Shown piece by piece: positions 7,875-15,980 of a stretch of DNA of 18,364 nt. A model generated the notes under the pieces. The model was given only the letters and a program-made list of their open reading frames with translations. It did not search any database and was not told where the DNA came from. A program made the position numbers and the translations under genes. The DNA is from CAYUST01 sp964447535 (GTDB lineage Bacteria; Patescibacteriota; Gracilibacteria; Absconditabacterales; Absconditicoccaceae). Each line of letters opens with the position of its first letter. Positions within the stretch are counted from its first letter, which is position 1. The DNA is taken from contig CAYUST010000017.1 in assembly GCA_964447535.1 (NCBI GenBank), positions 1 to 18,364 on the forward strand. The letters run 5' to 3'.

Positions 7875-9158
7875 ATGGCCCCGTGGCTATTTACGCTTTT
7901 CTTGGTACTAGTGAACGGATATTTTGTGGCAGCTGAATTTGCGTTAGTGAAACTCAGAGAGTCTCAGTTGGATATACTTGTGAAACAGTGATCCAAATCA
8001 GCATCACTGGTAAAGTATGTCAAAGATCATTTGGACCTCTATCTTTCTTCTTCCCAACTCGGTATTACTTTAGCGAGTTTGGCATTAGGTTGGATTGGCG
8101 AGGAGACTTTTTTTAGGCTATTTGAATACCTCTTTGCTTCGTTACATGTTGGTATCTCAGAAACACTCTTACATTCTCTAGCACTTCCGTTGTCATTTGC
8201 GGTGATTACAATCCTCCATATAGTCGCGGGTGAACAAGCTCCCAAAACACTTGCTATTCGTTTTCCACTAGAAACATCATTAGCAATCATACATCCACTT
8301 ATCTGGTTCACGCGCATTTTCAAACCCTTTATTCACTTACTTAATCGACTTTCCTTCAAGTTTATTCAATTATTCGGTATTACGCCAGCTACCGAAGATG
8401 AGGCTCATAGCGAAGAAGAATTACGTATGATTGTAGCTGAAAGTGAAGAAGAGGGTGAAATTACTGCATCTGAAAGAGAGTTGATCCACAATGTATTTGA
8501 GTTTGATGATAAAGAAGTATGTGAGATTATGACCAACAAAAACAAACTCTTTGCTATAGATATTGAGGATGAACAGGATGCTAATATTAAAATAATTATT
8601 GATGAACAATATTCGAGAGTACCTGTATATGAGGGGAGTGAAGAAAATTTGATTGGATGGATACTGACGAAGGATGTTTTTACTCACATATATAAGAAAA
8701 GCCAATTCACGTTACGTAGCTTATTGAGACCTCTCTACTTTGTGCCAGAGAATCAAACTATAAGTACGTTATTGGCAAATATGAAAAAGACGAAGCAACA
8801 CTTTGCGCTCGTTACTTCAGAATATGGTACGACAGTAGGTATTGTTACCTTAGAAGATATTTTGGAGGAATTAGTCTGAGATATTCATGATGAATCAGAT
8901 GATATGGAGAAACCTGTCACAGAACACGGTACATGAGTCTATCATATCAATGCTACCCTATCCATCAATGAAATAAATGGATATCTTCCTTTTGACCTTC
9001 CAGAAGCCGAAGAGTACACTACTTTGGCAGGATTTCTCAACACTATGCTCAATCGTATTCCTGCTCTCCATGACACCTATGAAACAGATGTCTACAAAAT
9101 AACCGTTATAAAAAAATCTGCACAACTGGTGGAACAAGTAAAACTTGAGATGAAATAA
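7875..9158 (+). CDS. CNNM-CBS membrane protein (CorC/HlyC, 'hemolysin' family)
   Basis: 427 residues with the full family build. The DUF21/CNNM membrane domain (1 to about 185) has LVNGYFVAAEFALVKLR at the first helix and SQLGITLASLALGWIGEE in the next, then further helices. A connecting acidic segment has SEEELRMIVAESEEEGEI. A CBS pair (about 205-330) contains YSRVPVYEG and YGTTVGIVTLEDILEEL. The C-terminal CorC_HlyC domain (about 340-427) follows. Relatives are implicated in Mg2+/Co2+ or Na+-coupled Mg2+ transport; the old name 'hemolysin' is misleading. Three TGA codons are read as Gly (7989, 8877, 8934); the one at 8877 follows EELV, where the family has a conserved G-(D/E)-I. The stop is TAA. 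The start ATG at 7875 puts the first helix at the usual distance; an out-of-frame ATG lies at 7867. Confidence 0.92.
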
Positions 9159-9251
9159 AGAAGCTCTGAAAAATTGATTTTTTATGTATTTTTCTAGCGT
9201 AATGTGATTTGCCAAACGCCCAGAAATGCTAGTTCACAACGCTTCCTTGAC

Positions 9252-9312
9252 GAACCTCTTCAGGCGTCTCTAAAAGTGCTCTTGTGTACTTTTAGGACTT
9301 TTTCAGAGGTTC
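9252..9312 (+). terminator. nested hairpin, likely terminator after the CNNM gene
   Basis: The inner stem CTAAAAGT (9270-9277) pairs with ACTTTTAG (9288-9295) and is followed by GACTTTTT. An outer stem, GAACCTCT (9252-9259) with AGAGGTTC (9305-9312), encloses it. It lies about 95 bases after the CNNM stop and before the yecM-like gene. The rest of 9159-9338 shows no gene. Confidence 0.5.
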
Positions 9313-9338
9313 CATAATTTACATGTTCATCGCACGCT

Positions 9339-9854
9339 ATGAATATACTTAACGAACTTGATTCTCTACCAGAATTTACCTCCCATCTCCTCGCTCAGTT
9401 GAGAAAGATATATGAGATTGAACTAGCAAATGTATTTGTGGACCATCGATGTATAAGAGTGGATAGTACATCACTCTACGAAACAACCAAACAAGATCTC
9501 TTAGCTCTCCAAGGTAAACTACTTTCTGAGAAGATGATTTGAGGAAGAAACGTGAGTGTATTTGATTATCCACACCTCGCATGTAAGCTTATCAACTATG
9601 ATACACTCATCGAACTAGCTGCCCCCAAGGCAGTACATACATATCAAAATGGACTTCAACATATAGAAGTTGTGATACCAAATATAGATGAGTTACTTCA
9701 GAAGTATCCTCATCTCGCCTGGGATCGGTCTGGCTACCACAAGAACATAAACCGTGATGTAAGTCTCCACTTTCCTAAATATGCTTTTGAAATAAAATTC
9801 CATGAGCAGTCACTGAGAGAGGTGCTTATTGCAGAAGAAAAAGTATCTCACTAA
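9339..9854 (+). CDS. YecM-like (VOC superfamily) protein
   Basis: 171 residues with one TGA (9540, Gly) and a TAA stop. The N-terminal part has ELANVFVDHRCIRVDS, and the middle has LLSEKMIGGRNVSVF. The second half has IELAAPKAVHTYQNGLQHIEVVIP, then DRSGYHKNINRDVSLHF and AFEIKFHEQSLREV. This order (DH-x-C-x-R-V near the N-terminus, ELPAPK-like, HIE-x-VIP) matches the YecM family, predicted metal-binding proteins of the vicinal oxygen chelate fold with no proven reaction. His and Glu residues at the DH, HIE and H-x-N positions are candidate metal ligands. The ATG at 9339 has no SD. rsmI starts 20 bases after the stop, so the two are probably one transcription unit. Confidence 0.75.
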
Positions 9855-9873
9855 AATTTATTTTCCATTTACT

Positions 9874-10569
9874 ATGCTCTACGTTCTTCCTACTCCTGTC
9901 GGTAATCTCGAAGATATTACTATCAGAGCCAAAGGTTTCTTAACCTCTTTGTCGCTTTTTTTCTGTGAAGACACTAGAACTGCCAAGAGACTTTTTCACT
10001 TATATGACATACCACACGAAGGAAAACAATTTTTTTCTTTAACGAGTTTCACGTCACCACACCAATTAGACGCCTTTATCAATTTACTTCGCACCCAAGA
10101 CGCATGATTACTTTCAGATGCTGGGACTCCAGGACTCTCAGATCCTGGAAAAACAATTATTAGACTATGTCGAGAAAATAACATTCCTTTTAGTGTCTTG
10201 CCATGAACAAACGCCTTGGTGCCTGCGGTGGTGGCAGCACGATTTCCTACCAATCGTTTTGCCTTTTACGGTTTTCTCCCCAAGAAAAAAGGAAAACAAA
10301 CTATGCAACGTGAAATAATTGCTTCCCCGATCCCGGTCTTTTTGTATGAATCCGTTCATAGAATACAAAAACTTTTGGAAGAAATGATAGCGCTGTGATT
10401 TACATGACGTGTCTTGATTGCAAGAGAGCTCTCCAAACTCCACGAACAACTCGCATGTGGTGAGGTTACTATTATTTTGGAGCAACTCAAGAAAGGAACT
10501 ATCCCAAGCAAAGGTGAATTTGTGGTTGGTTTTTATAACGGATCTATAGAAAATTTGATACAGATATAA
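9874..10569 (+). CDS. rsmI: 16S rRNA 2'-O-ribose C1402 methyltransferase RsmI
   Basis: 231 residues, slightly short for the family (about 230-290). RsmI uses S-adenosylmethionine to methylate C1402 of 16S rRNA. The start MLYVLPTPVGNLEDITIRA is the canonical N-terminus. CEDTRTAKRLF follows, then LLSDAGTPGLSDPG at about 79-91, LPGTNALVPA and YGFLPKKK. The C-terminal ARELSKLHE completes the family set. Four TGA codons are read as Gly: 10105 before LLSDAG, 10204 giving the Gly of LPGTNAL, and 10396 and 10405 in ALGFTGR. The stop is TAA. The ATG at 9874 is chosen because it begins the conserved MLYVLPTP; the longer open frame upstream overlaps yecM. No SD is seen. The C-terminal extra domain found in longer members is absent. 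Confidence 0.94.
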
Positions 10570-10601
10570 TTCACAAAAATATCAAATTTTCTACTAGTAA
10601 A

Positions 10602-10630
10602 TTGTCTTAAATTCAACTCTAAAATAATAC
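10602..10630 (+). promoter_or_regulatory. likely promoter of the glycosyltransferase gene
   Basis: TTGTCT (10602-10607) and TAATAC (10625-10630) are 17 bases apart, giving a leader of about 50 bases before the ATG at 10690. No gene is visible in 10570-10689. Confidence 0.4.
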
Positions 10631-10689
10631 TACAACACATACGTTTCGCATCTACGTAATCCCGTATTTAAACTCAATTTACTGTATTC

Positions 10690-11805
10690 ATGACACAACA
10701 GGTGACGATGATCTTCGTGGGGAGACTGACTAAAGAAAAGTGATTTCATTTGGTCTTGGAACTCCTGCAAGCACTCAAACAATCTCCATTGGTGGACAAT
10801 GTCCACTGTCATATTTTCGGATCTGGTGAACTCCAAGAAGAGCTTGAACAGTTACTTCCAACACATACTTTCGTTACCTATCACGGATTTCAACCCAAAG
10901 AAGCCATTAATTATATTCGACAACATGCTGACTTGACGCTCATGCCCTCTACTTTTTTGGAAACGTTTGGGATGAGTGCATTGGAATCGCTTCAGCTAGG
11001 TGTGCCAGTAGTAGGATTTCCAAAGTGAGGTATTGCCCCATTTCTCTTCCCTGAGTTTCAATTAGACGAACAGAATTCTTTTGTTGATCAATTGCTTACT
11101 TTACTTACCAAAATGACACAGGAAGAACTTCCTGATCGTCGTACTGATGCTTTAGCCTTAGCAAGTAAGTATAGCGATGATACACGAATTACCCGCTTCA
11201 AGCAACTCTTTGGAAAGGAAAAAGGACGTGTACTTTTGGTATCAGATTATATATGTCCTATTGGTGGTGTGGAACAGTATCTTCAAAATGTATATCATCT
11301 TCTGATAGATCATGGTTTTGAGGTACAGTTGGTTGGCTCTTGTGAGAGACCTAGTGGGTGGAAAAAATGGTTCAATTTCCTGGGTAGTTATTTCAATATT
11401 CCTTTTGCTCTTCGTTTGATACAGACACAAAAACAATTTCAGCCCGACCTTATTTGGCGACACGGTGTCCAAAGAGTCATTGGTTGGGTTCCGCTGGCTT
11501 TAGTTCCGCGTGCTCCCCAGGAGCGAGTGATGTATCATGAGGTAGGACTGTTTCATCCTTTCCCTGCACAAGTTATATCCGAGCAACAGCTAGTTCAAGC
11601 AAATTCACTCTCAGGATATCTGCAACAAGCATCCTCTTGGTTAGCCCCCTTTGTGTTTATAAAAGCAATTTTTGGACGTCTAATACTTTCTCTTCTCGGT
11701 GGTCGTTGTACACAACATCTTGTACCTTCTGCTTATCTTTTGGAACATGGGCGTCGCCGGCTGCCTCACGCACAGCGAACTACATTTTCTCATTTCGTGA
11801 AATAA
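10690..11805 (+). CDS. GT4-type glycosyltransferase with reversed domain order
   Basis: 371 residues and two TGA codons (10741, 11026). Residues 1 to about 175 are a complete GT4 C-terminal (nucleotide-sugar-binding) domain: IFVGRLTKEKGFHLVLELL, HIFGSGELQEEL, VTYHGF, and the E-x7-E motif at E91/E99 in LETFGMSALESLQLGVPVVG, then PKGG. Residues about 178-371 look like a GT4 N-terminal (acceptor) domain: RVLLVSDYICPIGGVEQYL, LLIDHGFEVQLVG, PDLIWRHGVQRV, MYHEVGLFHPFP and HLVPSAYLLEH. They stop at TAA just where a C-terminal domain would follow. GT4 enzymes normally run N-domain then C-domain, so this is a circular permutation or the fusion of two truncated enzymes. Both TGA codons fall on conserved Gly positions (EKG, PKGG). 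Donor and acceptor are unknown; an envelope glycan role is inferred from murG and the nucleotidyltransferase nearby. Confidence 0.85.
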
Positions 11806-11850
11806 AGGGTGTGTCTACTCTTTTTTTACAATACTACACCTTTATTTTTT
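11800..11850 (+). terminator. terminator overlapping the glycosyltransferase stop codon
   Basis: AAATAAAGGGTGT (11800-11812) pairs with ACACCTTTATTT (11836-11847) with one bulged G, and the second arm runs into a T tract ending at 11850. The TAA stop codon (11803-11805) is part of the first arm. Confidence 0.6.
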
Positions 11851-11897
11851 GGCTCCAAAAGACAATTTGTAAAAGAATGTCAAAAATTTGTGTAGAC

Positions 11898-11927
11898 AAA
11901 AAGAGGAGAAATAGACATCCTTGTCTA
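11898..11927 (-). terminator. possible terminator overlapping the comF stop codon
   Basis: On the minus strand TAGACA-AGGA-TGTCTA (11927-11912) is followed by TTTCTCCTCTTTTT. The first arm begins with the comF stop TAG. The stem is only 6 bp and the T tract is interrupted, so the call is weak. Confidence 0.35.
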
Positions 11928-12677
11928 GCCATTTCTGGCAAGCACGGCTCACCAAATGGAGGCTTGAGGATATGTTTGTTTGAGCACATTGGCTGCCTGT
12001 GTGAGCGTACTTCCTGTAGTCATGACGTCATCTACCAAAATGATATGTTTCGGAATAAAATCCACTTCAGATGCTCTGAATACCTTTTGCAGTGAGTCTT
12101 CTCTCGTACCTTTTGATTTGCTTGCTTGTGAGAAGGTCCATTGTTGTTTGACGAGGAGGTCACGGTAGGGAATTTGTAATTCTCTGGCACAGGTTTGTGC
12201 CAAAAGTTTGGCTTGATTGAATCACCTAACTCGATATTGCTTGTATCGATGCATAGGGATGGAGGTAATCACCACTTTTTCTTTACATCCCTCCCAATTT
12301 TCTTGAGTCTTCATGTGTAAAGCGAGTTGTTTCCCAAGAAAGGTGGCAAGCGAGTGACTGCCCCCATACTTAAACTGCTTAATAAGCGTTTGTATAGCAG
12401 AGGAGTAGGTGAACATGATAAGTACTTGATCTAGTGGTCAGTGACATCATAAACATCTACGGAATTCGCGGGAGGGTTTGTGGCATACGGGACAAATGGG
12501 AGGATGAAGTTCGAGATTCTTTTTACATGTATTGCAAAAGTAGGAGCCGATCTGTTCGCATACGAGGCAGTGGGGAGGGAGGATGAAGTTGAGGAGAGGT
12601 GTTAGTATTGAATAACAAAATTTATAAAAACAATTTTCACCCCCTGCCGGGGTGGCCTTCTTTTTGGCATGACCCAA
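11925..12677 (-). CDS. comF: ComF family phosphoribosyltransferase-like protein
   Basis: 250 residues from a TTG start at 12677; ComF proteins are usually 200-240. They have a PRTase fold and are needed for DNA uptake/transformation. N-terminal zinc-binding Cys pairs occur in PPHCLVC (36-40), FCNTC (48-51), CPVC (62-65) and CLGC (75-78). QFKYGG, then YRVRGFNQAKLLA (149-160), then the PRPP-binding motif ILVDDVMTTGSTL (213-225), and AVLAR near the end are all canonical. Four TGA codons are read as Gly (12447, 12438, 12222, 11949 as lowest coordinates); that at 12222 is the invariant Gly of RGFNQ. The true stop is TAG at 11927-11925. The start is uncertain: the first dozen residues (GHAKKKATPAGG) come from a palindromic repeat-like sequence and may not be translated. 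It is convergent with the glycosyltransferase gene. Confidence 0.9.
12638..12654. repeat. GC-rich palindrome at the 5' edge of comF
   Basis: CACCCC (12638-12643), loop CTGCC and GGGGTG (12649-12654) form a 6-bp GC stem in an AT-rich genome. The next bases, GGCCTTCTTTTTGGC, translate on the minus strand to the KKKA segment at the start of the comF frame. Composition unlike its surroundings suggests an inserted repeat. Confidence 0.5.
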
Positions 12678-12695
12678 AAAGAAGCAAAAAGTTCT

Positions 12696-12834
12696 AGGTA
12701 GCGCAGGTCTTCAGTATGTGAGTACTTTATCTACGATTACGGAGCAAGCTCGCTCCCAAAGGGACCCGCTCGCTTGCTAATGTTATTTAGCCTATATATT
12801 TTACTTCTACAATTCTCAGACTTGTGCGCTACCT
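12696..12834. repeat. 10-bp inverted repeat flanking a 119-bp noncoding stretch
   Basis: AGGTAGCGCA (12696-12705) and TGCGCTACCT (12825-12834) are perfect inverted copies. The stretch between holds no recognisable gene; it includes a locally GC-richer part (about 12741-12778, GAGCAAGCTCGCTCCC and similar). This region and 12835-12902 contain no gene I can support. Confidence 0.5.
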
Positions 12835-12902
12835 TTATCTATATACGACTCTTGGATATAATTTCCCAAGAATAACTACAGAAGAAACTTGTTTTCCACA
12901 AC

Positions 12903-12927
12903 AAAAAAACTACTCTGAGGTAGTTTT
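12903..12927 (-). terminator. Rho-independent terminator of tRNA-Val
   Basis: On the minus strand AAACTAC (12926-12920), loop CTCAGA and GTAGTTT (12913-12907) form a 7-bp stem ending in a T run (12909-12903). It lies 7 bases after the tRNA CCA end. Confidence 0.75.
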
Positions 12928-12934
12928 GAAGTAG

Positions 12935-13011
12935 TGGTGGGCGATACTGGACTCGAACCAGTGACCTCTACAATGTCAATGTAGCGCTCTCGCCAGCTGA
13001 GCTAATCACCC
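12935..13011 (-). tRNA. tRNA-Val (anticodon GAC), CCA encoded
   Basis: Acceptor GGGTGAT (13011-13005) pairs with ATCGCCC (12945-12939), with one G-U pair. The discriminator is A (12938) and the encoded CCA is at 12937-12935. The D arm is TAGCTCAGCTGGCGAGAGC-like. The anticodon stem CTACA/TGTAG encloses loop TTGACAT with anticodon GAC (12977-12975 read on the minus strand). The T arm is ACTGG-TTCGAGT-CCAGT. It is divergent from murG, with 58 bases between them that must hold both promoters. Confidence 0.93.
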
Positions 13012-13069
13012 TGACAAATAAACAAGTAATTAAGTACACTGAACAAACATATTTATTTATACCAGTCAG

Positions 13070-14158
13070 ATGCACGTAGCAGTCGTAGGAGGGGGAACAG
13101 GAGGACATGTGATTCCTATAGTTGCCTTACTGAGGTATGTGGAGCACGATACAGAATTGAGGGAGAAATGCAAGGAAATATCCTGGTTTGGTGAGATTGA
13201 TGGCCAGGAATACAGCGCAAGTTTACAGTTTCCGCGAGTAACTTTTGTCCCCATTACTTCTGGGAAATGGAGAAGATATGATTTTTGGAAGACGCTATTA
13301 TCCAACCTGTTGGATATGATTCTCGTCATCAAAGGTTTTTTCGTAGCATTATTCGAACTGAGAAAACGTAAGGTGACGGTGGTGTTCTGTAAATGAAGTC
13401 ATGTAGCTGTGCCAGTATGTATGGCAGCAGGCATTCTTGGCATACCTGTTGTATTACATGAATCTGATATTTATCCCTGACTTGCAAATCGCATCATAGC
13501 CAAACGAGCAACTATCAAGTTTGCTTGATTTCCCAATGTGTTTGGACCTGATACCCAGGTGTCTGGACAGCTCCTTTCCTCTGCGCTCTTACATTTTGAT
13601 CAGACAGAACTGTGGAAATGATTGTCCTCCAATGAAACAACAAATGTGCTTGTCATGGGGGGATCCCAATGATCTACCGTCATCTACGAAACATTGGCCA
13701 ATATTCTAACTGATGAGTGGACTCAAGAATATCATTTCTATGTGATCTTAGGAAAAAGAAACGAACATCTAGCAGAACGCTTTGCTCCTTTTTCACAGGT
13801 AACTACTTTCACATACCTTACCGTTGAAGAAGTGGCTAGTTTATGTGCACATTGTGATCTCTCTATCACGCGCGGAGGAGTCACCTCTTTGGCGGAACAA
13901 CAGCTCTTTGGACTCAAGAAGGCTATTGTGCCTCTCCCCTTCACGTGATGAAATCATCAGGAATATAATGCAAGATGGTATGTGGAGAATTATGGTGATG
14001 TGTGTTTGTTACAGGATGCGTCGCTACAACAACGTATGGCGGATTTCCTTGATAGATATCGTCATTTCAAAAAAGAGCAGGTAGTGCCTGATGCAAAACA
14101 ACTCCAACAAGCACCACATATGATCTGGCAAACGTTGGTTCAATTGTGAAATACGTAA
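13070..14158 (+). CDS. murG: MurG, UDP-GlcNAc:undecaprenyl-PP-MurNAc-pentapeptide GlcNAc transferase
   Basis: 362 residues, normal MurG length. The enzyme adds GlcNAc to lipid I to make lipid II at the inner face of the membrane. MHVAVVGGGTGGHVIP at the N-terminus contains the GGGTGGH glycine loop (7-13). PVVLHESDIYPGLANRI matches the conserved H-E-x-(N/D)-x-x-x-G-x-(A/T)-N block. VMGGSQGS at about 196-203 is the donor-site Gly loop, and DLSITRGGVTSLAEQ is the conserved segment with the UDP-contacting region; NHQEYNARW corresponds to HQ-x-x-NA near the C-terminus. Eight TGA codons are read as Gly (13394, 13478, 13526, 13619, 13670, 13946, 13949, 14147), including the Gly of PGLANR and of SQGS. 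The stop is TAA. The start at 13070 begins the glycine loop at the usual distance. Confidence 0.94.
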
Positions 14159-14185
14159 TAGTGTATTTATTATTTCAATAACCAA

Positions 14186-14497
14186 ATGGGATACTGGTAT
14201 TTGTTGGGCGTAGTGATTTTTGAAACTATTGCTGTGATAACTATGGATCTTTCTGCTGGTTTTACAAAACTTAAGCGGACTCTGCTGGCTGTAGCAACCT
14301 ATGCTATTACATTCGTTTGTTTGACGTTTGCACTCAAAACTATCCCAGCGGGCATTGCTAATGCGGTTTGGGCAGGTGCTAGTACTATCTTAGTTGCTCT
14401 AGTTGCCCGGTTTTTCCTACACGAGAGTTTGTCGATGATGCAGTGTGTATGGTTGGTAGTGATTGCAGTGGGTTTGGTGGGGTTGAATCTAAGTTAG
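14186..14497 (+). CDS. small multidrug resistance (SMR/EmrE-like) family transporter
   Basis: 103 residues, typical SMR length, with four predicted membrane helices. The membrane-embedded acidic residue of helix 1 is present (E13 in GVVIFETIAVITM, equivalent to EmrE Glu14). Other family marks are SAGFTKLKRTLLAV, ALKTIPAGIANAVWAG and the closing LVVIAVGLVGLNLS. SMR proteins export cationic drugs, guanidinium or related compounds by proton antiport as dual-topology dimers; the substrate here cannot be told. The gene has no TGA codon and stops at TAG. It starts 27 bases after murG on the same strand. The last 113 bases overlap, tail to tail, the minus-strand gene 14385-15461. The protein is complete and intact in all motifs, so it is the firmer of the two. 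Confidence 0.9.
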   Translation: MGYWYLLGVVIFETIAVITMDLSAGFTKLKRTLLAVATYAITFVCLTFALKTIPAGIANAVWAGASTILVALVARFFLHESLSMMQCVWLVVIAVGLVGLNLS

Positions 14498-15461
14498 GAG
14501 ATACTATTTCACCTGTTCCTGCTGTTTGATTTGGTATATGGTGGCCATTTCCGGGAGTAGAAAGCACTTCTATTATGCTTCATTCAATGTATGTATTTGA
14601 CACATACTTTTTGAATCTTCAAAAACTTGTAGCTCTACGCCATTCAAAATGGTTTTCTAGAAAGTTATGTTCTAGATCTTCACATCAAAGCATTCAATTT
14701 TCGAACGTTTGAATCATTTCATCTCTTTTGAGGAGACTTCATTCATAATTGCCTAACTTGAGTTTCATAGTACACCCGAAACCATACTCATTGAGTTGCT
14801 TAGCAAGCTCTTTATCCTTGAAACGTATTGTGGCAATTCTAGCCATATTTTCGGTCACCGCAGCAATATCTTCTTTGGAAAAGCTCATTCTAACAGTATA
14901 ACTGTTATTTCACACAATGAGGTCAAACTTTTCAGGCAACAAAACAGGATTTTGATATCTATTATTTTGATGGCGTTGAATATATCCACCGAGCGTGCTA
15001 TATAAACTTCTTCAATAGCGATAACTATTTTCTTTGAATTGATAGCGAGTATGGGGAGTGAGTTTTGCTAAAAGACTTTCTATCTTTGACCATCATTGAA
15101 TTCAGGCGTATGTTGTTATACCTAGTGTGAACATAGATTCTACTTCCAGTACATTCCTACTGTTTGAAACACCAGCTATAGTTGATATGATAAGTCAGAG
15201 TGTTGACCCAAATCAGATTGCATAGGGATCGGTATATTTACTATATTTTTCCCCAATTTTCCCCGCACTTTTAATATGCCTATGGAGTGGTTCTACCTCG
15301 TAGTCATCACTGGTAATATTTTCTGAATACGGATAAAATATAAGGTCTATTTCTACCGTGTCATACTCTTTACATACTTCAATGTTTTGTAAATTTATAT
15401 CAAGAAGCCCTCACTGCTGGTTACTTTTTTCTAATGAGAGGAGTTTTGGAATATCCACCAT
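14385..15461 (-). CDS. hypothetical protein, UGA-rich, unrecognised
   Basis: 358 residues, open only if UGA is Gly (12 TGA codons); under the standard code the stretch would look empty. I do not recognise a family. The N-terminal 70 residues are polar (LLDINLQNIEVCKEY, DTVEIDLIFYPYS). Two hydrophobic segments, about 81-98 (AIGFGSTLGLIISTIAG) and 108-124, may be a membrane hairpin. The rest (140-300) is charged and looks globular. The tail from about residue 322 to 358 is antisense to the SMR gene and rich in Pro/Ser/Thr, so it may not be conserved. The stop is TAG at 14387-14385. The start ATG at 15461 lacks an SD but has a good promoter upstream. Codon behaviour (Gly as TGA within plausible contexts, long frame) supports a real gene. 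Confidence 0.7.
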
Positions 15462-15489
15462 ATATATTACACTGGATAAAATAGTATGT

Positions 15490-15519
15490 AATATATACAT
15501 ATTATGATATAAATGTCAA
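15490..15519 (-). promoter_or_regulatory. promoter of the 358-residue hypothetical gene
   Basis: On the minus strand a consensus TTGACA (15519-15514) and TATATT (15495-15490) are 18 bases apart, predicting a leader of about 22 bases before the ATG at 15461. Confidence 0.55.
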
Positions 15520-15544
15520 TAGAAGGATGTGTAAATTTACTTTT

Positions 15545-15832
15545 CTAGTATTTCCGGGAAACATCTCCATCTGGTTTGACAAATGGCTGTTTGATGAGTG
15601 GATCTGGGTCGCGTTTTACTTCGGGAGTTGAGCTTGCATCAGAGAGGGTTTGAGAAATGTCTATTTGTGTCTGCTTGTTGATACGGGCATTGATGAATGC
15701 CGATTCTTCATCGATCCGAGATTGTCAGTTATTTAACGTAGGTGGTAGAGAATTATTCATGAGGAGTAAGAAACAAAATAATAAAGGTGCACAAAGGCGA
15801 GTAATACAAAAATGAAGTGCATATCGTGACAT
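15545..15832 (-). CDS. small hypothetical protein with hydrophobic N-terminus
   Basis: 95 residues from ATG 15832, with one TGA read as Gly (residue 36, in LNNGQS) and a TAG stop. Residues 11-25 (CAPLLFCFLLLM region) are hydrophobic and could be a signal peptide or membrane anchor. The remainder is polar, with SRIDEESAFINARINKQTQ followed by a Pro/Asp/Lys-rich tail. An internal ATG at residue 25 would give a 71-residue soluble form instead. No family is recognised and no SD is visible. It lies 83 bases upstream of the 358-residue gene on the same strand, after the ABC gene's terminator, so it has to have its own promoter. Confidence 0.5.
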
Positions 15833-15865
15833 GCAGAGAAGACGTACGTAATTTCCTTACGAGTA

Positions 15866-15894
15866 TTGAGAACTTGTCTAGAATTCGTTCTCAA
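15866..15894. promoter_or_regulatory. inverted repeat upstream of the small hypothetical gene
   Basis: TTGAGAAC (15866-15873) and GTTCTCAA (15887-15894) are perfect 8-bp inverted arms around 13 bases. It lies 34 bases upstream of the ATG at 15832 and could be an operator or RNA hairpin. It does not match a regulator site I know. Confidence 0.35.
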
Positions 15895-15933
15895 GGTCGA
15901 GTAGAGACGCGTACGTTGTGTTTATGCTAGGTA

Positions 15934-15968
15934 TAAAAAAATCCCCTTCCTGTAGAGGAAGAGGATTC
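15934..15968 (-). terminator. strong Rho-independent terminator after the ABC transporter
   Basis: On the minus strand AATCCTCTTCC (15967-15957), loop TCTACA and GGAAGGGGATT (15950-15940) form an 11-bp stem with one G-U pair, followed by a run of T (to 15935). It is about 240 bases past the ABC stop, the nearest upstream gene on that strand. The A-rich first arm makes it potentially active on the plus strand as well. Confidence 0.8.
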
Positions 15969-15980
15969 TTGTGAGGTGAT

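Noticed and set aside
7335..7911. Two open frames (78 and 126 residues) across tRNA-Cys and its repeats
   Set aside because: They run through the tRNA and tandem noncoding units and simply repeat the same peptide; no SD or homology.
11637..12095. Plus-strand 152-residue frame between the glycosyltransferase and comF
   Set aside because: Out of frame with the glycosyltransferase and antisense to comF; no recognisable features.
13012..13069. Promoters for murG and tRNA-Val in the divergent gap
   Set aside because: AT-rich with several TATA-like words (e.g. TTTATA near 13055), but no -35/-10 pair with good spacing could be chosen on either strand.
988..14158. Mass pseudogenisation or sequencing errors as the cause of the broken genes
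   Set aside because: All interruptions are TGA with no frame change; no TAA/TAG interruptions or frameshifts were seen, and TGA falls on conserved Gly.
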